A stretch of DNA of 64,000 bases from Himantopus leucocephalus (GCA_003993805.1 RSEF01000001.1:148900540-148964539); one strand, 5' to 3'. Counted from the first letter of the stretch, positions 38,832 to 51,963 are shown. Notes: generated by a model not told the origin, from the sequence alone. Made by a program: numbers and translations.

Positions 38832-40707
38832 TTATTTTTTTTTTTTTCCTTGTTCTACTGTTCCATGATGCTATTGTAATTGCTTTATCGAAGTGACTGT
38901 TTGGTGAGGAAGGGAAGTTGGTTAATGATGCTGAGGGTCCCCTGCATTGTCTCTGCTTTGTGCAGCTGCATAGTTTGGGGAGAGGCACTGTTTACAGTAG
39001 AGGGGCTGGTTTCCGTTGAACAACTTTGCTGTTATTTTTCCAAAGTTGTTTCAGCCTTTCTTTCGGTGAAGCTAGGAAAATAAGCAAATAAACGGACTTG
39101 GCTGTTTAGAGATGGGTAAATTTATAGAGGCTGCAATTTGTTGAAAAAGCTGTTCTGCCGAAATCCCAGTTTCAGATGTTCTGCCTTTGATGTTATCGGA
39201 TTTGTCACTCTGCTGGATCAACTCCAAAGCTGGGTTTAATGTGAGAACCTTCTCTCACAAATCTTTTTTTCACATTTCCAGCAGGGACAAGATAGGTCGC
39301 TCGAACTGATAGCCAAAGAAAACAAAACAAAATGTATCTGTGGAAGGTGGAAATATTTGGGGAAAGGAAAAATCCTAGGGGAACTCTGGAATTAAAAAAT
39401 AAATGAAGGAGCATTAATTCTTGGCACTAATTTTTAGCAGAATGCTCCTGATCAGTGTAATAGGAAGCATGTGGTTAGGCAGAGAATATAAATACCCTTT
39501 CAGAAGATTCAAGATGCACAGGTGCATATCCTGTCTAACTGCACCCTTCCAAAGAGAGAGTTTATCAGATTTATCCCCTTTGAGGGGTAGGGGGGGAAAA
39601 GAGAAGAAAACCAGAAGATCCTGGCTATCCTGTCCCTTTCCCCTCTTCTTGTTATTTTTAGAATAGTGACTTGTGTTTGTCAGAGTCTTTTATTTCCTTT
39701 CATATTATCGTGGGAAACTTTAGCTTGAATTGGTCGGACATACATGAGCGCAGCTTGGGGCATACCATGTCTATTCCACAGGCAGGCTATGAAAATCCTG
39801 CCTGTGACTCAGATGAATTGTAACGACCATAATTACCAACAAAAGTTTCTTTTGTGGCCATTCAAAAACCACGAACAAGGTAAGGGGGAATGATTGACAA
39901 CAGTTACAGTACTGATTGACAGAGAACCAAAAACTTGGTCCATGACTTAGTATGTTAGGTTTTCAAGAAGTGTTGACCTTTTTCACTCTTATTCTGTTCT
40001 TTCTGGTGGACTATTCCCAAGTCCTCTATAGAGGCTAGAATGTCTATCTAAAATGTGTCTTTGTAATTACTGGCTATAGTCTGTACGTCTCTTTACAATG
40101 ATATGCTTATTTGTTGGTGCCGAAACAAAATTGAGAGATGCATTGCAATCAGACCTCCATGAAAGAATGTGTATCTTTTATATGCCTCGCATGCTTAACT
40201 ATTGATTTCAGCTACAGATTTCACTCTTATGAACTAATGAAGTGCCACATCCAAATCCTGCAAATTTATACTCAAAGTTCTAGCTCTTAATAATGGAAGG
40301 CCCAAGGATATCAATGTGATTACTCATGTGAGTAAAGATTTAGACTCATTTCCCATTCATGAATGAAATGGTTTAGGAAGTGCACAGTTACTATGGTTCT
40401 CTTTTGGCTTAAATCCAAAAAATCTCTATTAAAACAACTACTAATGACATTTGTTAGAGGGGCCCAAGCACAGACAAATACACTGATTTAATATAAGAAT
40501 GTAGTAGACTCTTCACAGCAGTATTTCAAGAATGATAAAAACATTCTCTCTTCATCTTATTAACAGTTTTAAAAACACGGGAAACATAATTCATCTCTTT
40601 GTGCTGCACCACAAGATATGGCCATGACCCTTGAAATACTACTATGAGTTACTCCTCCCTTTGAGAATTAAAGTTAATTTAGTGTGGTCTTTATCACATA
40701 CTCGCCC
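38832..40707. other. Noncoding stretch before scaffold gap
   Basis: AT-rich sequence with a T-run near 38837. No gene or mobile element recognised. A 13-base resemblance to a retroviral primer-binding site at 40114 was considered and rejected. Confidence 0.6.
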
Positions 40708-40807
40708 NNNNNNNNNNNNNNNNNNNNNNNNNNNNNNNNNNNNNNNNNNNNNNNNNNNNNNNNNNNNNNNNNNNNNNNNNNNNNNNNNNNNNNNNNNNNN
40801 NNNNNNN
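40708..40807. other. Scaffold gap (100 N)
   Basis: Exactly 100 N, the conventional placeholder for a gap of unknown length. Any frame crossing it is meaningless. Distances across the gap should not be trusted. Confidence 0.98.
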
Positions 40808-42631
40808 AAAAATCAGTTGAGATAAAGCAGGCCAAGAAAAAACAACCAGCTGTAGTCGATACTGTTCAGTGTGAAAAACGTGATGTTAATTCTCTCCATT
40901 TTTTTTTCTGTAGGAGATCACTAAAGGGCTTTATGGTCTTTCCAGATCAGTACAAAAGACATTCTATATCTTGATGTGCCTCTATGAATTTGAAAGATGT
41001 GACCTCCGTAGAGGATACTACTGTTGGTTTTACATCATTAATGTTTCCCTTCATTTATTTCTGCAGAATACCTGCACTGTCTTTTAAAGTGGGAATTGCC
41101 TGGGGTGACAAATTGAATCTTGAATCTTTGCACCTGACGCCATGTGAGCCTATAAATTAGTTATGGGCTAGGAAGATAGAATCCTAAATGTTTCTATTTC
41201 TCATAGAGAAAATGACCCTTGGGGTCACTAACCAAAGAATGAAAAACCTGGACTTGTTAACAAGAAAACAATTAATTATTTACACACATGTGGGTATTTG
41301 CTATTAGCATCTTTAGAATTAGAAGTCCTTGTTCTGCTAGATTTACTTCTGCCCTCGAGATTCTAGTTGTTAAAAATGGGGTTCAGTATGGAAATTTGTA
41401 CAATGGAAACTGTGAGTTGAAGCAGGGCTACCGATGTCCATTGCTTTTGGTCTTTCAAAGGAACCAAAGATTAAGCTGTATTATTTCAAAGCTATGATAG
41501 TGTAGAATCACCAGTAGCAACTGTACCATCACCCACATGGTGGTTTATTATTCTAGCACGTTCATGGCCAGGACGAGGCAAATAAATTATTGAGTGCTGA
41601 GGGTGATTTCATTTATTTATGTATGTATGTATGTCATTGTTAGAGCAAACAGTAGAGAAAAATCTTGCATCCTAATATGACTCCCATGGGGAAATCTTAA
41701 TGCCATTCAGCCAGGTGGAGCTTCTATGTGGGTTTTTTCCATTCACTGCCATCCGCCTATCCATCATAATGCCCTGAGCACTTTTCATCCATGAGAACTC
41801 CTTGCTATAGCAATATATAGGCTTTGTAAATAAAGTCTGGCACCCCTAAGGGGAACAATATAGACTTCTAGGAATTCTCATATATTTAATCTGTTTTAAG
41901 GCCTGAAAAGTATATTTCTGTAATAAAATATTTTAAGACCTTTTTGTCCTGGGAAATTTCTTTTCCATGGCAGGTGACCTTTACAGGTCCTCTCTGGCTA
42001 CAGAACTGCTACGGATATGAACATTTAGGGGTAACAAATGGATACAGTATGATGCAGGTATTTTTTAAAGATTTCTCCAAGGCTAAAGCACTTCCCCCCT
42101 CCCCCAATATCTGAGCAGTTTGAAAGCATCAAGGCCCATGTTATCCCCGCAGATACGTGCAGAAAGGTCCCAATGGCTACAGCCAAACCTGCACACGTGC
42201 ATCCAAGGGCAGTACTTTGGCTCTGAAGGTTAACTAGGATATGAAAGAATAGAACTGGGGTTTGTATAGCCGCTTTCATACTTGTTATGGCTCAAAGCAT
42301 ATTACAAGGAAATAAATGAGATACTATTCACACAGGGAGCATGCGGGAAGGCTGAGAAGACATCAGGTGCTTAGTAGAAGATGACACAGTGTTTCGAAAA
42401 GCAGAGCTTGATTTATTAAGAAAACTAATAGTGGTCAGAAATACTAATGTTATTGTTTTTTCCTTCCTCTTCCTCTCTCTGTCTCTTACACCCACAAAAG
42501 ATGCCATTGAAATTTTAACTTTAGAGTTTTTAACCCACTATCTTAAAACTGTCGACTTTTTCTTTTTCCTCCACCTTTTCTTCTGAGCATCCAGCAAGAT
42601 CTGGGTGTTAGGTCTGGAAAAAAAAAAAGCC
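40808..42631. other. AT-rich noncoding stretch
   Basis: No gene recognised. Contains an ATGT tetranucleotide run (41619-41634). Confidence 0.6.
41619..41634 (+). repeat. (ATGT)4 microsatellite
   Basis: Four tandem ATGT units, preceded by ATTT-type units. Confidence 0.8.
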
Positions 42632-42675
42632 TTCTCAAATGCTCAAATGCTTCTCAAATACAGTCTCAAATGCTT
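42632..42675 (+). repeat. Imperfect tandem repeat of a TCTCAAATGC-like unit
   Basis: Four degenerate copies of ctcaaatgc-type units in about 44 bp, immediately after an A-run. A local slippage repeat. Confidence 0.65.
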
Positions 42676-42760
42676 TAGTCTACTCATGCTGACATCACAT
42701 GCATAGCTATGTAGTAGGATATGTGCAGTTGTTTGGAGAAGACACTCCTAAGCAGCTAAA

Positions 42761-42892
42761 CAAGGTAGGCAGAGTTTTCCAGTAGGTTCTTGAGGGCAAC
42801 CTGCACTGCTTAGAGCAGAGACATCTGAGCTGGCTCTGTCTGTGCTCAGTCAGGACTCCGGGGTATGCGGTTGTCATGGTTTAGGCACCTGA
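42761..42892 (+). repeat. Copy A of ~132-bp direct duplication (assembly overlap)
   Basis: Ends just before the N at 42893 and reappears directly after it. Differences: two transitions at the left edge, A/G in 'ctgcactg' versus 'ctgcgctg', one T deletion and one A/T. Interpreted as overlapping contig ends left unmerged. Confidence 0.88.
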
Positions 42893-42893
42893 N
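42893..42893. other. Single-N contig join
   Basis: One N between two nearly identical ~131-bp copies. Confidence 0.85.
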
Positions 42894-43024
42894 TGAGGTA
42901 GGCAGAGTTTTCCAGTAGGTTCTTGAGGGCAACCTGCGCTGCTAGAGCAGAGACATCTGAGCTGGCTCTGTCTGTGCTCTGTCAGGACTCCGGGGTATGC
43001 GGTTGTCATGGTTTAGGCACCTGA
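42894..43024 (+). repeat. Copy B of ~131-bp direct duplication (assembly overlap)
   Basis: Matches 42761-42892 with four substitutions and one 1-bp indel. Unique sequence continues at 43025 with 'gctgacaaatc'. Confidence 0.88.
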
Positions 43025-44429
43025 GCTGACAAATCACGTGGGAGCTTAAATTCAGAAGCGATATTGTCTCAGCTAGCTCTAGCAAAGCGTGGGCTAGCGA
43101 GTGCTTCCAAGATACCGCACTGCTCTTATGCAGCTTCTTGCCACGACCTGGGTAAATCTTCACCGTGCTACCCTAATTCAAGTCTCTGGTAGCTTAGATA
43201 GCAAGCTACATGTACCCCATGGTGCAACAAAGACCTGCCATACAGACCCCCATCATACGGGAAATGCTGAGACAGCAGATTCCTCTACAAAGCTCATTGC
43301 AAGATTTGAGGTAGCTGGGATGATGCAAGAGTTGACAAGCCACCTGAGCCCACATACTGTTAAGTTTCGAAGGGGAAAGAGTCAGTTAGTCCCAGATACA
43401 ATGTATTTAGCCTGGTGTTCCCAACACCACCAAATGAACAATTTTCAGAACTTGTGGCTTCTCGTTATCTGTTTTTGATGCGTTGGAGTCGCATGTGCCT
43501 GTAATTTCCCCTCTAAATCCCTCGGTGAGTAAGCACTCTTGCGGTGACTGCATAGCTCTTACTGCTTGGAACAGTCTGAATCCATGTTACTAACATCAGG
43601 GTTGGATTTATCTGATGATATTTCCTTAATGGTTTAATTTGTTAAAACATTTAATAGACCATTTCTGGAATGATGTACTCAATATTCTTACCATAAAAAT
43701 TAGCAGCAACATGTGTATCTGTCTGCTCCTGCCTTTGAAGTGGTAGGATTTGGTCTCGGGCAGTGCCAGGAACTTGCTGCTTTTGTAGTTTGGGTGGAAT
43801 AATTTGGATTCAATCACAGATTTTCTTGCTGATTATTCTCTGCCTTACAGTAAGCAGGATTATGGGAGGTGCCCTTCAGTAATGATCATAATAATAGGAT
43901 ATTATATACCTACAAGCATCCATACACACATGTATGCGCTACATTTACACTTATATCTGAATTTTTAGTAGCTCTACAGTAATTTCTTAGTTGAACTTCC
44001 CCCCTTTGTTTATATATATATCTCTCTCTCTGTTATGATAGCCTTCCTGCTATTCCCTTTTTTATGTGGAGGTGAGGGCTATCACTGCTGGTGCAGGACC
44101 CAGGGGTTTTAACCATGTACTGACTGGGGCCTATTTTGCCTCCTTAACTCATACAAAGCTTTGCATTTTGGTATTGCACTGGAAGCTGAAGAAGAAATAA
44201 TATGAAGAAGTATGATAAGAAGCCCAAAAGCTTCTAAACTAGTGTTTAGCTAGAGTTAAGGGAAAATTTCCCGTCCTTTTCAGATCATGGCAGCAGAGTC
44301 AAAGGCAAAAGTCATCTCATGAAGAGCAAAGTGGACCGGGGTCAGGGCGCTTATCCACAGGGAAGCATCAGGAGAAAGGGAAAAGCTGGAAAGGAGAGCC
44401 AAGGCAAGACCTCTGGGAAAAGGGACTTG
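43025..44429. other. Noncoding stretch
   Basis: No gene recognised. A frame of 125 codons (43101-43478) is open but has no familiar motif. A compound TA/TC microsatellite lies at 44010-44032. Confidence 0.6.
44010..44032 (+). repeat. Compound (TA)5(TC)5 microsatellite
   Basis: Five TA units are followed directly by five TC units. Confidence 0.85.
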
Positions 44430-44680
44430 TGGCTGCTCCAGCTGCTGAGGGAAGGAAGGGACAGGAAGGGCTGAGATGCGATGCGGGAGCCTGCTGGCAA
44501 GGAGCCGCCTCCCCCGGGCGCAGCCGCCACTCTCTGCCTCCGGCGGGGCACCCACCGCCACCCACCGCCTCTTGGCAAAGCAGGCAGCAAGGTCGCTGCC
44601 GCTTCCCTGCCCCCAGCAGCCGGCTGCTTCCCTTACCTGTGCCTAAAGGTGGCTGGCGTGGCTCGTATGGTCTGTGCGAT
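44430..44680. promoter_or_regulatory. CpG-rich cluster, unassigned
   Basis: About 16 CpGs within roughly 220 bp of GC-rich sequence. Several frames on both strands are open because stop codons are rare at this composition. The 3' part contains a minus-strand exon-like segment (44637-44681). It may be a promoter/first-exon region or an orphan CpG island; no product is recognised. Confidence 0.35.
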
Positions 44681-44681
44681 A
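44637..44681 (-). other. Exon-like segment, minus strand (speculative)
   Basis: Read on the minus strand, a long pyrimidine tract ending in 'tttttcaccag' precedes 45 nt that end in CACAG and are followed directly by GTAAGGG, a near-consensus donor. Two of the three frames through the 45 nt are open. Both splice signals are good, but chance pairs like this occur in long noncoding DNA. No protein family is recognised. Confidence 0.2.
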
Positions 44682-46909
44682 CTGGTGAAAAAGGGAAAAA
44701 CAGAAACCCCAGAACTGTACAGACATGGACAGTTGCACGGAAGCATTTGCCAGTGCCTGGCTGCAGGCGAAGTCAGGAGGGCAGGTAATGAATGTCTTAA
44801 TTAAAATGCTGGTGATGTTGACTGTACAGTTAACTTTTTTTAAAAAAGATAATATATAGGTGTGCAATGTGGTTAGTGCCTTATTGATGCCTGCCCTTCC
44901 AAACAGCAAACAGGGGTGGGAAACGGGTTGTCTTCAGAAGCAAAGATTTCTGTAGTCCCTTCCGCTTAAAGAGATTGCAAAGCCTGAGCTAAAGCTGATG
45001 AATGACATAAAATCAGAAGGCTGTTTAAAGCAACAGGTATTTAACCTGAAAGTCAGTGTGTTTTACACAACCTCCTCTGCATCTGCTGTGCAGAGGAAGG
45101 GAGCTTGCAGCAACCTATCCGGCTGTAGCAGGACACTTTTTCCCCTCCAGGAACTCCCTGCCCAGGCTGTCAAGAGCACGAGAGGAGGTCTTTTCTTACC
45201 TGCAGAGGACGGCCAGCTTTCAAAAAGCATTAACCTCCTACCAGGCTCCACCTCTTTCACAATCATAATATTTTAGCTTAAAAATCATAACATGTTAAAG
45301 GCAATTCTGCATTCCTTTTCTCTAGCCTCCGGCTTTCAAATTGTGGGGTTATATTCAGGTCAGACTGTCAGCTCTCTCTCTGCAACAGTCTAAAGGCTAA
45401 TTCCCTTTTAAAAAAGAAAATAAATCTTCAGTTCTCACATAATGACTTGGTATCTGGAGCTGAGGCTTCACAGAAAAGATCAAATAGCCTGAGCATTGTG
45501 ACAGAACTGTAAGAAATCGCAGCTCCTTATTATCCCGTAGAGTAACGTCTCAGTTATGGTATTAAAAATGGACCAAAAGGACCCCTTCAGTCTTTGAATG
45601 TTCCCTGAGACAGATGAACAAGCATACAGTGCCTGTGACAGGAGCTGGTACCGCTTCCACGCTGTGTGTGCGTCGGTGATTGTCACTTATGCTCCGGAGT
45701 CTTACATTGTTGTAGCTGCTCACTCAAGTGTTACGTGGACTTAAATTGCATGGTTGTGGCATGCCAAGTGGTAACGAGATGGGGGATACTGTGCAAAAGT
45801 TAATGACCCATGGGCACAGATGGGTCCAAAAGTGGTTATGAACAGCTGCCTGACGTTAAACCCCTAGGAAGTTTGAGAAGAGCAGAGGTGGAGGGACTGT
45901 ACAGAGAACAGCTTGTGCTCCTTTGACGCTCTTTCCTTAAAAAGAGAGCAGGAGCCTTGTCCCGTTCGGACCCAACCATGAGCTCATCTCAGGCTGCACA
46001 CTCTTCTCCAACAGCTGCAGCTGTCTTACAGCAGCCTCTGTGCCTGTGCTAATGGGATAAAAGCGTTTCCATGTGCTCTTTTCATTCAGAGAGCGTACAT
46101 CCCTTCCCACAGCCTCCAGTGTATCCTCGTTCCCTTGAAATGGATTCAAATATTAAAGCCTGTTAAGTTTAATTATTGCTAAAAGTCTGGGAGGAAACAA
46201 AACCTTATGGCCACTTTAAGCTGTTTCAAAACAGGTATATATAAATCACAAATGTGCAATCGCTTATGGGAAATTCAGAAGCCAGAATAAAGCAGTAATA
46301 TGCACCAAAGAGAGGGATCATAAAACTTACACGGTCTTCTCAACCACGTGCGTCGGGTTTCGCAGTTCCTGGCCTGGTGAGTATCGTTCCTTAGTGAGGG
46401 CCCCTCACGGTCAGGACCTGCACAGGACAAACTCTCAGCCACACGGCACGGCGTGGTGACATGCCAGAGGTACCACCTGCCTTTCATAAACAAGCCCACG
46501 AACAGGCAGATTGCTGCTGGGACAACTTAGTGCTTTATACTGAAAATTGTTAAATCCCCATAATTTCAAATGAAGTCAAGGGGAAGAGCTTGCCTTAACC
46601 TTTTACCAACCACGTGCAAAACAAAATTTTATTTAGAGAGATTGTTTTGCTTGTGAGAGTACAGAGTGAGGCACAAGTGGTACAATTTTCCCCATTTTAT
46701 ATATAGAGAGATATATATGTAAATTATACCCCGCTATCCCTCTGCTATGCTTCTCCCAACACAGGGATTTCTGATTTTGGAGAAATCCTGCGTTACACAT
46801 GGACAGTGGATCAGCCAGTGGACATCTACCCTTTGATTTCAATGGAGCTTTGTACATATATGTATCCACATTTAACAAGGCTGTCTACTCTTCCCCTCTC
46901 CCCCTCCTT
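44682..46909. other. Noncoding stretch
   Basis: No gene or mobile element recognised. Plus-strand frames of up to 119 codons reaching 44804 continue from the CpG-rich cluster and are compositional. Confidence 0.6.
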
Positions 46910-46950
46910 TTTCTAATACAAATAGAAAATACAATTTTCTAATACAAATA
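46910..46950 (+). repeat. Short tandem duplication, 26-bp period
   Basis: The 15-mer tttctaatacaaata occurs at 46910-46924 and again at 46936-46950. A local tandem duplication. Confidence 0.8.
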
Positions 46951-49900
46951 CTATTGCTTTCATTAAGTTATACTGTAGTATAACAGCATCATAACAAAAA
47001 GTAAATCATTCAGGTCACATTGAGGGGCTGTGCAAAGAAAACAGTACGGTGGGTAGGTGTTCTTATGGAGGGGCTGAAAAAGAAGTGTATTTCCTTCTTC
47101 TATTGTGGGGCTGACTTCAAATTAAAGTTCACAGGAAATCTCAGTTTACAATTTAGCATCATTCTCTCTTCTCCCATTAGAGTATCCATGATGACATCTG
47201 GCAGGCACAGCAGCAGAAGGCCAGCTCCGCTATCCTTTTTTTTTTTTAAATTATTTATATGTTTGTTGAGAAGCAATCACCCAATCCAAGTAGAAACAGT
47301 GGCTTACTTTCAGTTTTGCACATGTGCTACATGCTTCTTAGCATTGTCATTTTTTTAAATGAACTATTTCAGTTTTCTTCTGATGTGTAATCACATCACT
47401 CTTTCTTCTTGTGTAAAATTTTCCTGTAAAAGTTTAAAGCCTCATGTTTCTGCTGGAAAGGCCTCCTGTCTTTCTGTTTCTAAAGACCTTTTTCTTTTGA
47501 TATATAACTTCATACCACACAGGGAAAAAAAGCCTTTACTAACAGATCGGGGAGATACTGTAAAATATTTCTTGGAAGGGGATGTAAAAATGCGTATATC
47601 ATGTTTTGTGGAGGATGCTGCACCTAGTTCTGTGGTTGGAAGAGCTGAATCACTGTCTTTTCACGTGGAGATGGGACTGTTTGCTAATGCCTGTTGACAA
47701 CGTGCATTGATGCGGCTTGTCCTCTAGGCTGAGCTCTAGCAAATGCTGATAAATTCCAGACTCTAATCAAACATCTTCCAGAAACATTAACATTTGCTAA
47801 ATAAACATCTTTTCCGCTTCTCTGTTGCATGTAATGGATGTTTTTTAACATTGTTTGCCAGGCTTTCTACAAAGCATAACAGATGGCCACTGCTTCTAAT
47901 GAAATAATTATATTACCCAACCCTTTCCTTGGAAAAGAAAAGGTTTGGGCTTGATTTTTCACTGTCTTACCTCTTGATTTCTCTGAAGTGTCTTGCATCT
48001 GTCACTAGTATTTTCTATTAATCACCCTGATGACAAAGATAAGAAGAAAATTTTTGGTTGAAACATCTATTGCCTGTTTTAAATGAAAGAATGTCTACTG
48101 CTCCTGGTATTGCTTTTTGGTTTGGTCACCTTCTCTGTTCGTAGAATGTAAAAGGGAAAGCTCAATCCAAAAGCCTATGAAGAAGCATAGAGCTGTTAAG
48201 AGCCAACCATCAGAGTGATGTGGATGCTGCTCTCAGAGACAGATCTTGGGAGTGTTCAGAAACACCCTTTTCTCCTTGATCTACCCATAACCTGTTGACA
48301 CAATTGCTTAAAGGATTTCATGTCGATACCCTCCGGGTGTCTTGTTTGTGTGTTTTTGGTGACATGCTAAACCAGTCAGCTGAGTATTATTGAAGTGCTA
48401 AACTGGCAGATACGCTTATGTATGCGGGGAGCCATATGCGGTGGAAACCGGCCTCTAAAATAGGTTGCGTTCAAGCTCCCAGGTCCCGCGTTTGTACAGA
48501 CAGAGATGCAGCCTTGAGAACTGCCCGCTGGCGAGGTTAGTGTGCTCTCTGAAGAACATGTTTGTCCTGCTGAGAACCTGAGCGCCCTATCAGAATGGAC
48601 GCGCTGGGAGCATTCAGGAGCGTACTGGCAAGATGTGGTCTTTCTGCAGCACGCTCCTGCCTGCGCATGTGAATGGTAGAGTGAGAACAGAGGCTCCTCA
48701 GATTCAGAATATACTCGATTCCTAAACATTTCAAGAAACTATTTGGCCTTTGACATTGATGACATACCATAGATTGGTAATAATAGCATGCCTGAACTTT
48801 CGTTAGAAAAATAAGCACATCCCACAGTAATTCCCACACTTCTAAGTTAAATCACCACAATATCATATTAATGCCGGGGCTGGTGAAATACAGAGAAACA
48901 GTAAAACCTTAGCTGAATAAAACTTGTTCTCCTTTGAGGGGTCTTTTTTATGAGACTGAAAAGAACAATAAGGTGTCAGCTAGTCATTTGTCAGCACCAC
49001 TGCTCTTGGACATAGATAGGGGTGACAGGATGCTCTTGCCATCCCACCCTCTTCACAAGTGTCGAGATCTTGCACAAAGCTGCTGATGTTCTGCTGAATT
49101 ATTATGGCAAATGCAGTTTCATTAACTGCCCTTAAAATAAAGGAAGCATGAGTAAGAGGAAGAATTCACTGAGTTAAGATAGAGGAATTCCTGGAAGGAA
49201 ATACTATGAATAGACGAGCTTGGAGAGGAAGCTCGGTCTGAAGGTTAGGTTGAATTGCTTTTGTTTGGTTTTTCTGTGATGAACAAAATCTATCTCCAAG
49301 AGGAATAAGCTTGGATATTAATTCTAGGTCTGCATGTGTTCTGAGCACAGAGGTAAGGACTCAGCCTGTTCACACCCACAAATAGTATGAAACTGATTAT
49401 TCACAAAGGGGGAAATAGTGGGATTTATGCCAAAATTCCCCTAGTATTTACTATTCATGCATCTACGAAGAAATGAGTAACAGAAATCTGTGAGTGCAGA
49501 GAAGCATAAAAGTTCATTTCATTATGAGGAGACCTGGTTTTTGTGTGAATCTTGGAGGATGTAGTGATTAACAGAATAATATTGTTTCCACAGAGTCGTT
49601 ATATATAGGATAGCTGCCTTGGTATTGAACTAATTTCTCACCTGCCTGGACACAGCATTCAAAACCGCATTGTTCGTTTGATACAAAAATTCAGGTACCT
49701 CTTCTGAAGGCAAACAAAAAGCATGTGATAAATCAGGAAGGACAGAAGGAACATGAAAATGAGTAAGATGGATTGATATCCGCATACTTTAAGTGGAATG
49801 GTTTGAGTTACCCTGAGGTTTACTTGCTGGTGTTTTTATCCCCTTTATGCTGACTATCAGGATATCCTGTTGCTATACACTAATGTGGAATGCACTCTAC

Positions 49901-50415
49901 TTTAATGGTCAGAGTTCAGCGGTTTCATCGTATTTTCACAAGCAGAAAGCTGGTCCTTAACAAAAATCTTTTTGTCCCAAGGGCCTAGGCATATCCTGGG
50001 AAAAAAATGTATCACAAATTTCAAGTATGCAAACTCTCGTGGGTTTTTAAGACTGAAACTACAGAGAAAATACAGCATAGAGACTTCACGGTGGTAGTTG
50101 TGCTGGGGCATAAAGTGTAATATAGCATACTCCTCGTATGCACCAATAGTGTACTTCCTTTATAACAATTCAAACTAGGAGAAATTTGCCATTTTGAACC
50201 TACGCTGTCTTTTTTTTTTTTGCGTGTAGAAATCAGCTTTATGCATTAGACAGGTTTAGAAGCAGAGTTCACGCCACATCTCAGGAACAAGAGGAAGGTA
50301 TCTTACAATGTTACAGATGGCATTATCAGCAAGAATCAATAGAACCGCCTGCTGTATATGTTTTTTAAAATTTATTTCCGCATTGCTAAATTTGGATCTG
50401 AAGCTCAGCTGAGAA
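46951..50415. other. AT-rich noncoding stretch
   Basis: No gene recognised. Segment 47700-47890 has conserved-noncoding-element texture (homeodomain-like cores, retained CpGs). Antiparallel frames at 48376-48839 overlap and look like chance. Confidence 0.6.
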
Positions 50416-50760
50416 GCACCCGAAACCGCGGCACTTCAGCTTTCCCCCCCTGCAAATAGAAAGTTTTTGCAGTCCCTACGGGTAAACCGGTGTCAACGGC
50501 CCCCTCGAAGGGAGCCCGCCGATGCCTTCCTCCCCCGGGGAGGTGAGGGGAGGGAGGGCGGCGGCGGCGGCCGGCAGGGGCTGCTGCGGGGCCGGGCTGG
50601 TGCTGCGCCCCGGGCCGCCCCCTCAGCCTCCGCGCTCCGCTTTGCTCTGCCTGCTGTCAGTTAAACGGGCTTGATCACATCGATGAATAACCGTTGAAAA
50701 GTCAATCCCAAACTCCTTGCTACCGCAGGCTTCCCTCCCCGCCCCCGCCCTTGAGAGTAG
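50416..50760 (+). promoter_or_regulatory. CpG island, candidate promoter
   Basis: The best CpG island in the window, with roughly two dozen CpGs in about 340 bp, a (GGC)n-like core near 50557-50572 and very high G+C. On the plus strand an ATG at 50522 opens seven codons that run in phase 0 into a donor-like GAG|GTGAGG ending at 50542; this could be a first coding exon, but the Kozak context is weak and the peptide is unrecognised. In vertebrates such islands usually mark promoters or early-replicating regulatory sites. Strand assignment is uncertain. Confidence 0.45.
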
Positions 50761-51963
50761 TCTGGGGGTGGGTGTTTTCCTGAGCAGTGTTTCTTTCTGA
50801 TCTTCTGATAGGGTTTGTTTTTTTTTTTCCAATTTTTGTGTATTTATTAGTTTGCTGTTCTGTTTTAACATACATGTGCATATTTGCGTGGAAAACTTAC
50901 AGTTCTTTCTTTCCCCGCTTCTCTGTCTCATCATTTATCACCCCATCCACTTTTTCATGCTCATTCCTACAATCGCCGCTTATTCTGTAAGTGCCATAAG
51001 TACATAAATACTGAAACCAGTGACAGAATCATTACGATAGATGATAGCTGTCATGGTAAACAGAGGGTTAGCTCTAGGTTTGGGAAGAGATTTCCTTAAA
51101 ATTATTAAGCCTTCTGGCTGCCGACTTCACCATCCCCTTCAAACTTCGCAAGTCAGGTTGCTGTGTGCTGAGGAACCAGGAGGCAACAAAAGACATTCTT
51201 ACACTTCAGAAAGGAACCCAAATACAGAGTGAGTACGGATGGGTTATTTTGTCGTTAACAAAAGTGGCGACTGTAGAACAAACATGACAATTTTACCTCT
51301 GCTAACTACAGCGCAAAAATGCTTCTTGCTGAATGCTTATTATTGTATTTGCAGATCGACTGCATATGTACCACATGTGCTTAATCTTGTTGCGTTGTGA
51401 TTTCAAGCTTTTATGAAGTGATAAGCCACATATTAATAGTTTTAACAGAAGGTGCTCTAGTTGTTAACATGGTAACACCTTGCAAGAACAATATGTTATG
51501 TCCATTTTTGGTTCCAGAAATACGCAACATTCTGCGCTTCAAAATACATAAGGTAAGTGCCTAGTTAGTACATAGATCTGCTCAATATATTATCTTCCAG
51601 AAATTCCTACCCTGTTGCTCAGTCCTGCTATAAAAATCTGCTGCCTCAGACTGCAAAATATTAATTCATTTCCCAGGAATCTCTTTGGGTACAAGCTGTG
51701 AAAGCGGATCTGGAAGTTGCAAGTACATTTGCTCTTGCTTAATCTTACTCAAAACTGAACTGGTTACTAACACTAGTATAGTAACAGGTGTTCAAATGCA
51801 TCCAGGTAAGTTATTACCCTAGCTTGGAGGAATGTAGGGTTTTTTCCGATCACAATCAGGTTACCAGTGGCATATGGAGGAAATCCTAGTCACATTCAGC
51901 TCAGTAAAAACTGCGCCATAAGTACTGCAAATGAGTTTCATAGTAGCAGGATTCCACGGCTGC

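Noticed and set aside
40114..40126. ttggtgccgaaac, resembling a retroviral primer-binding site
   Set aside because: Only 13 bases; no LTR ends, no polypurine tract and no retroviral coding remnant nearby.
40631..40974. Open frames running through the 100-N gap
   Set aside because: They are open only because N has no stop codons.
43101..43478. 125-codon frame
   Set aside because: No known motif, no splice context, and length is within chance for this amount of DNA.
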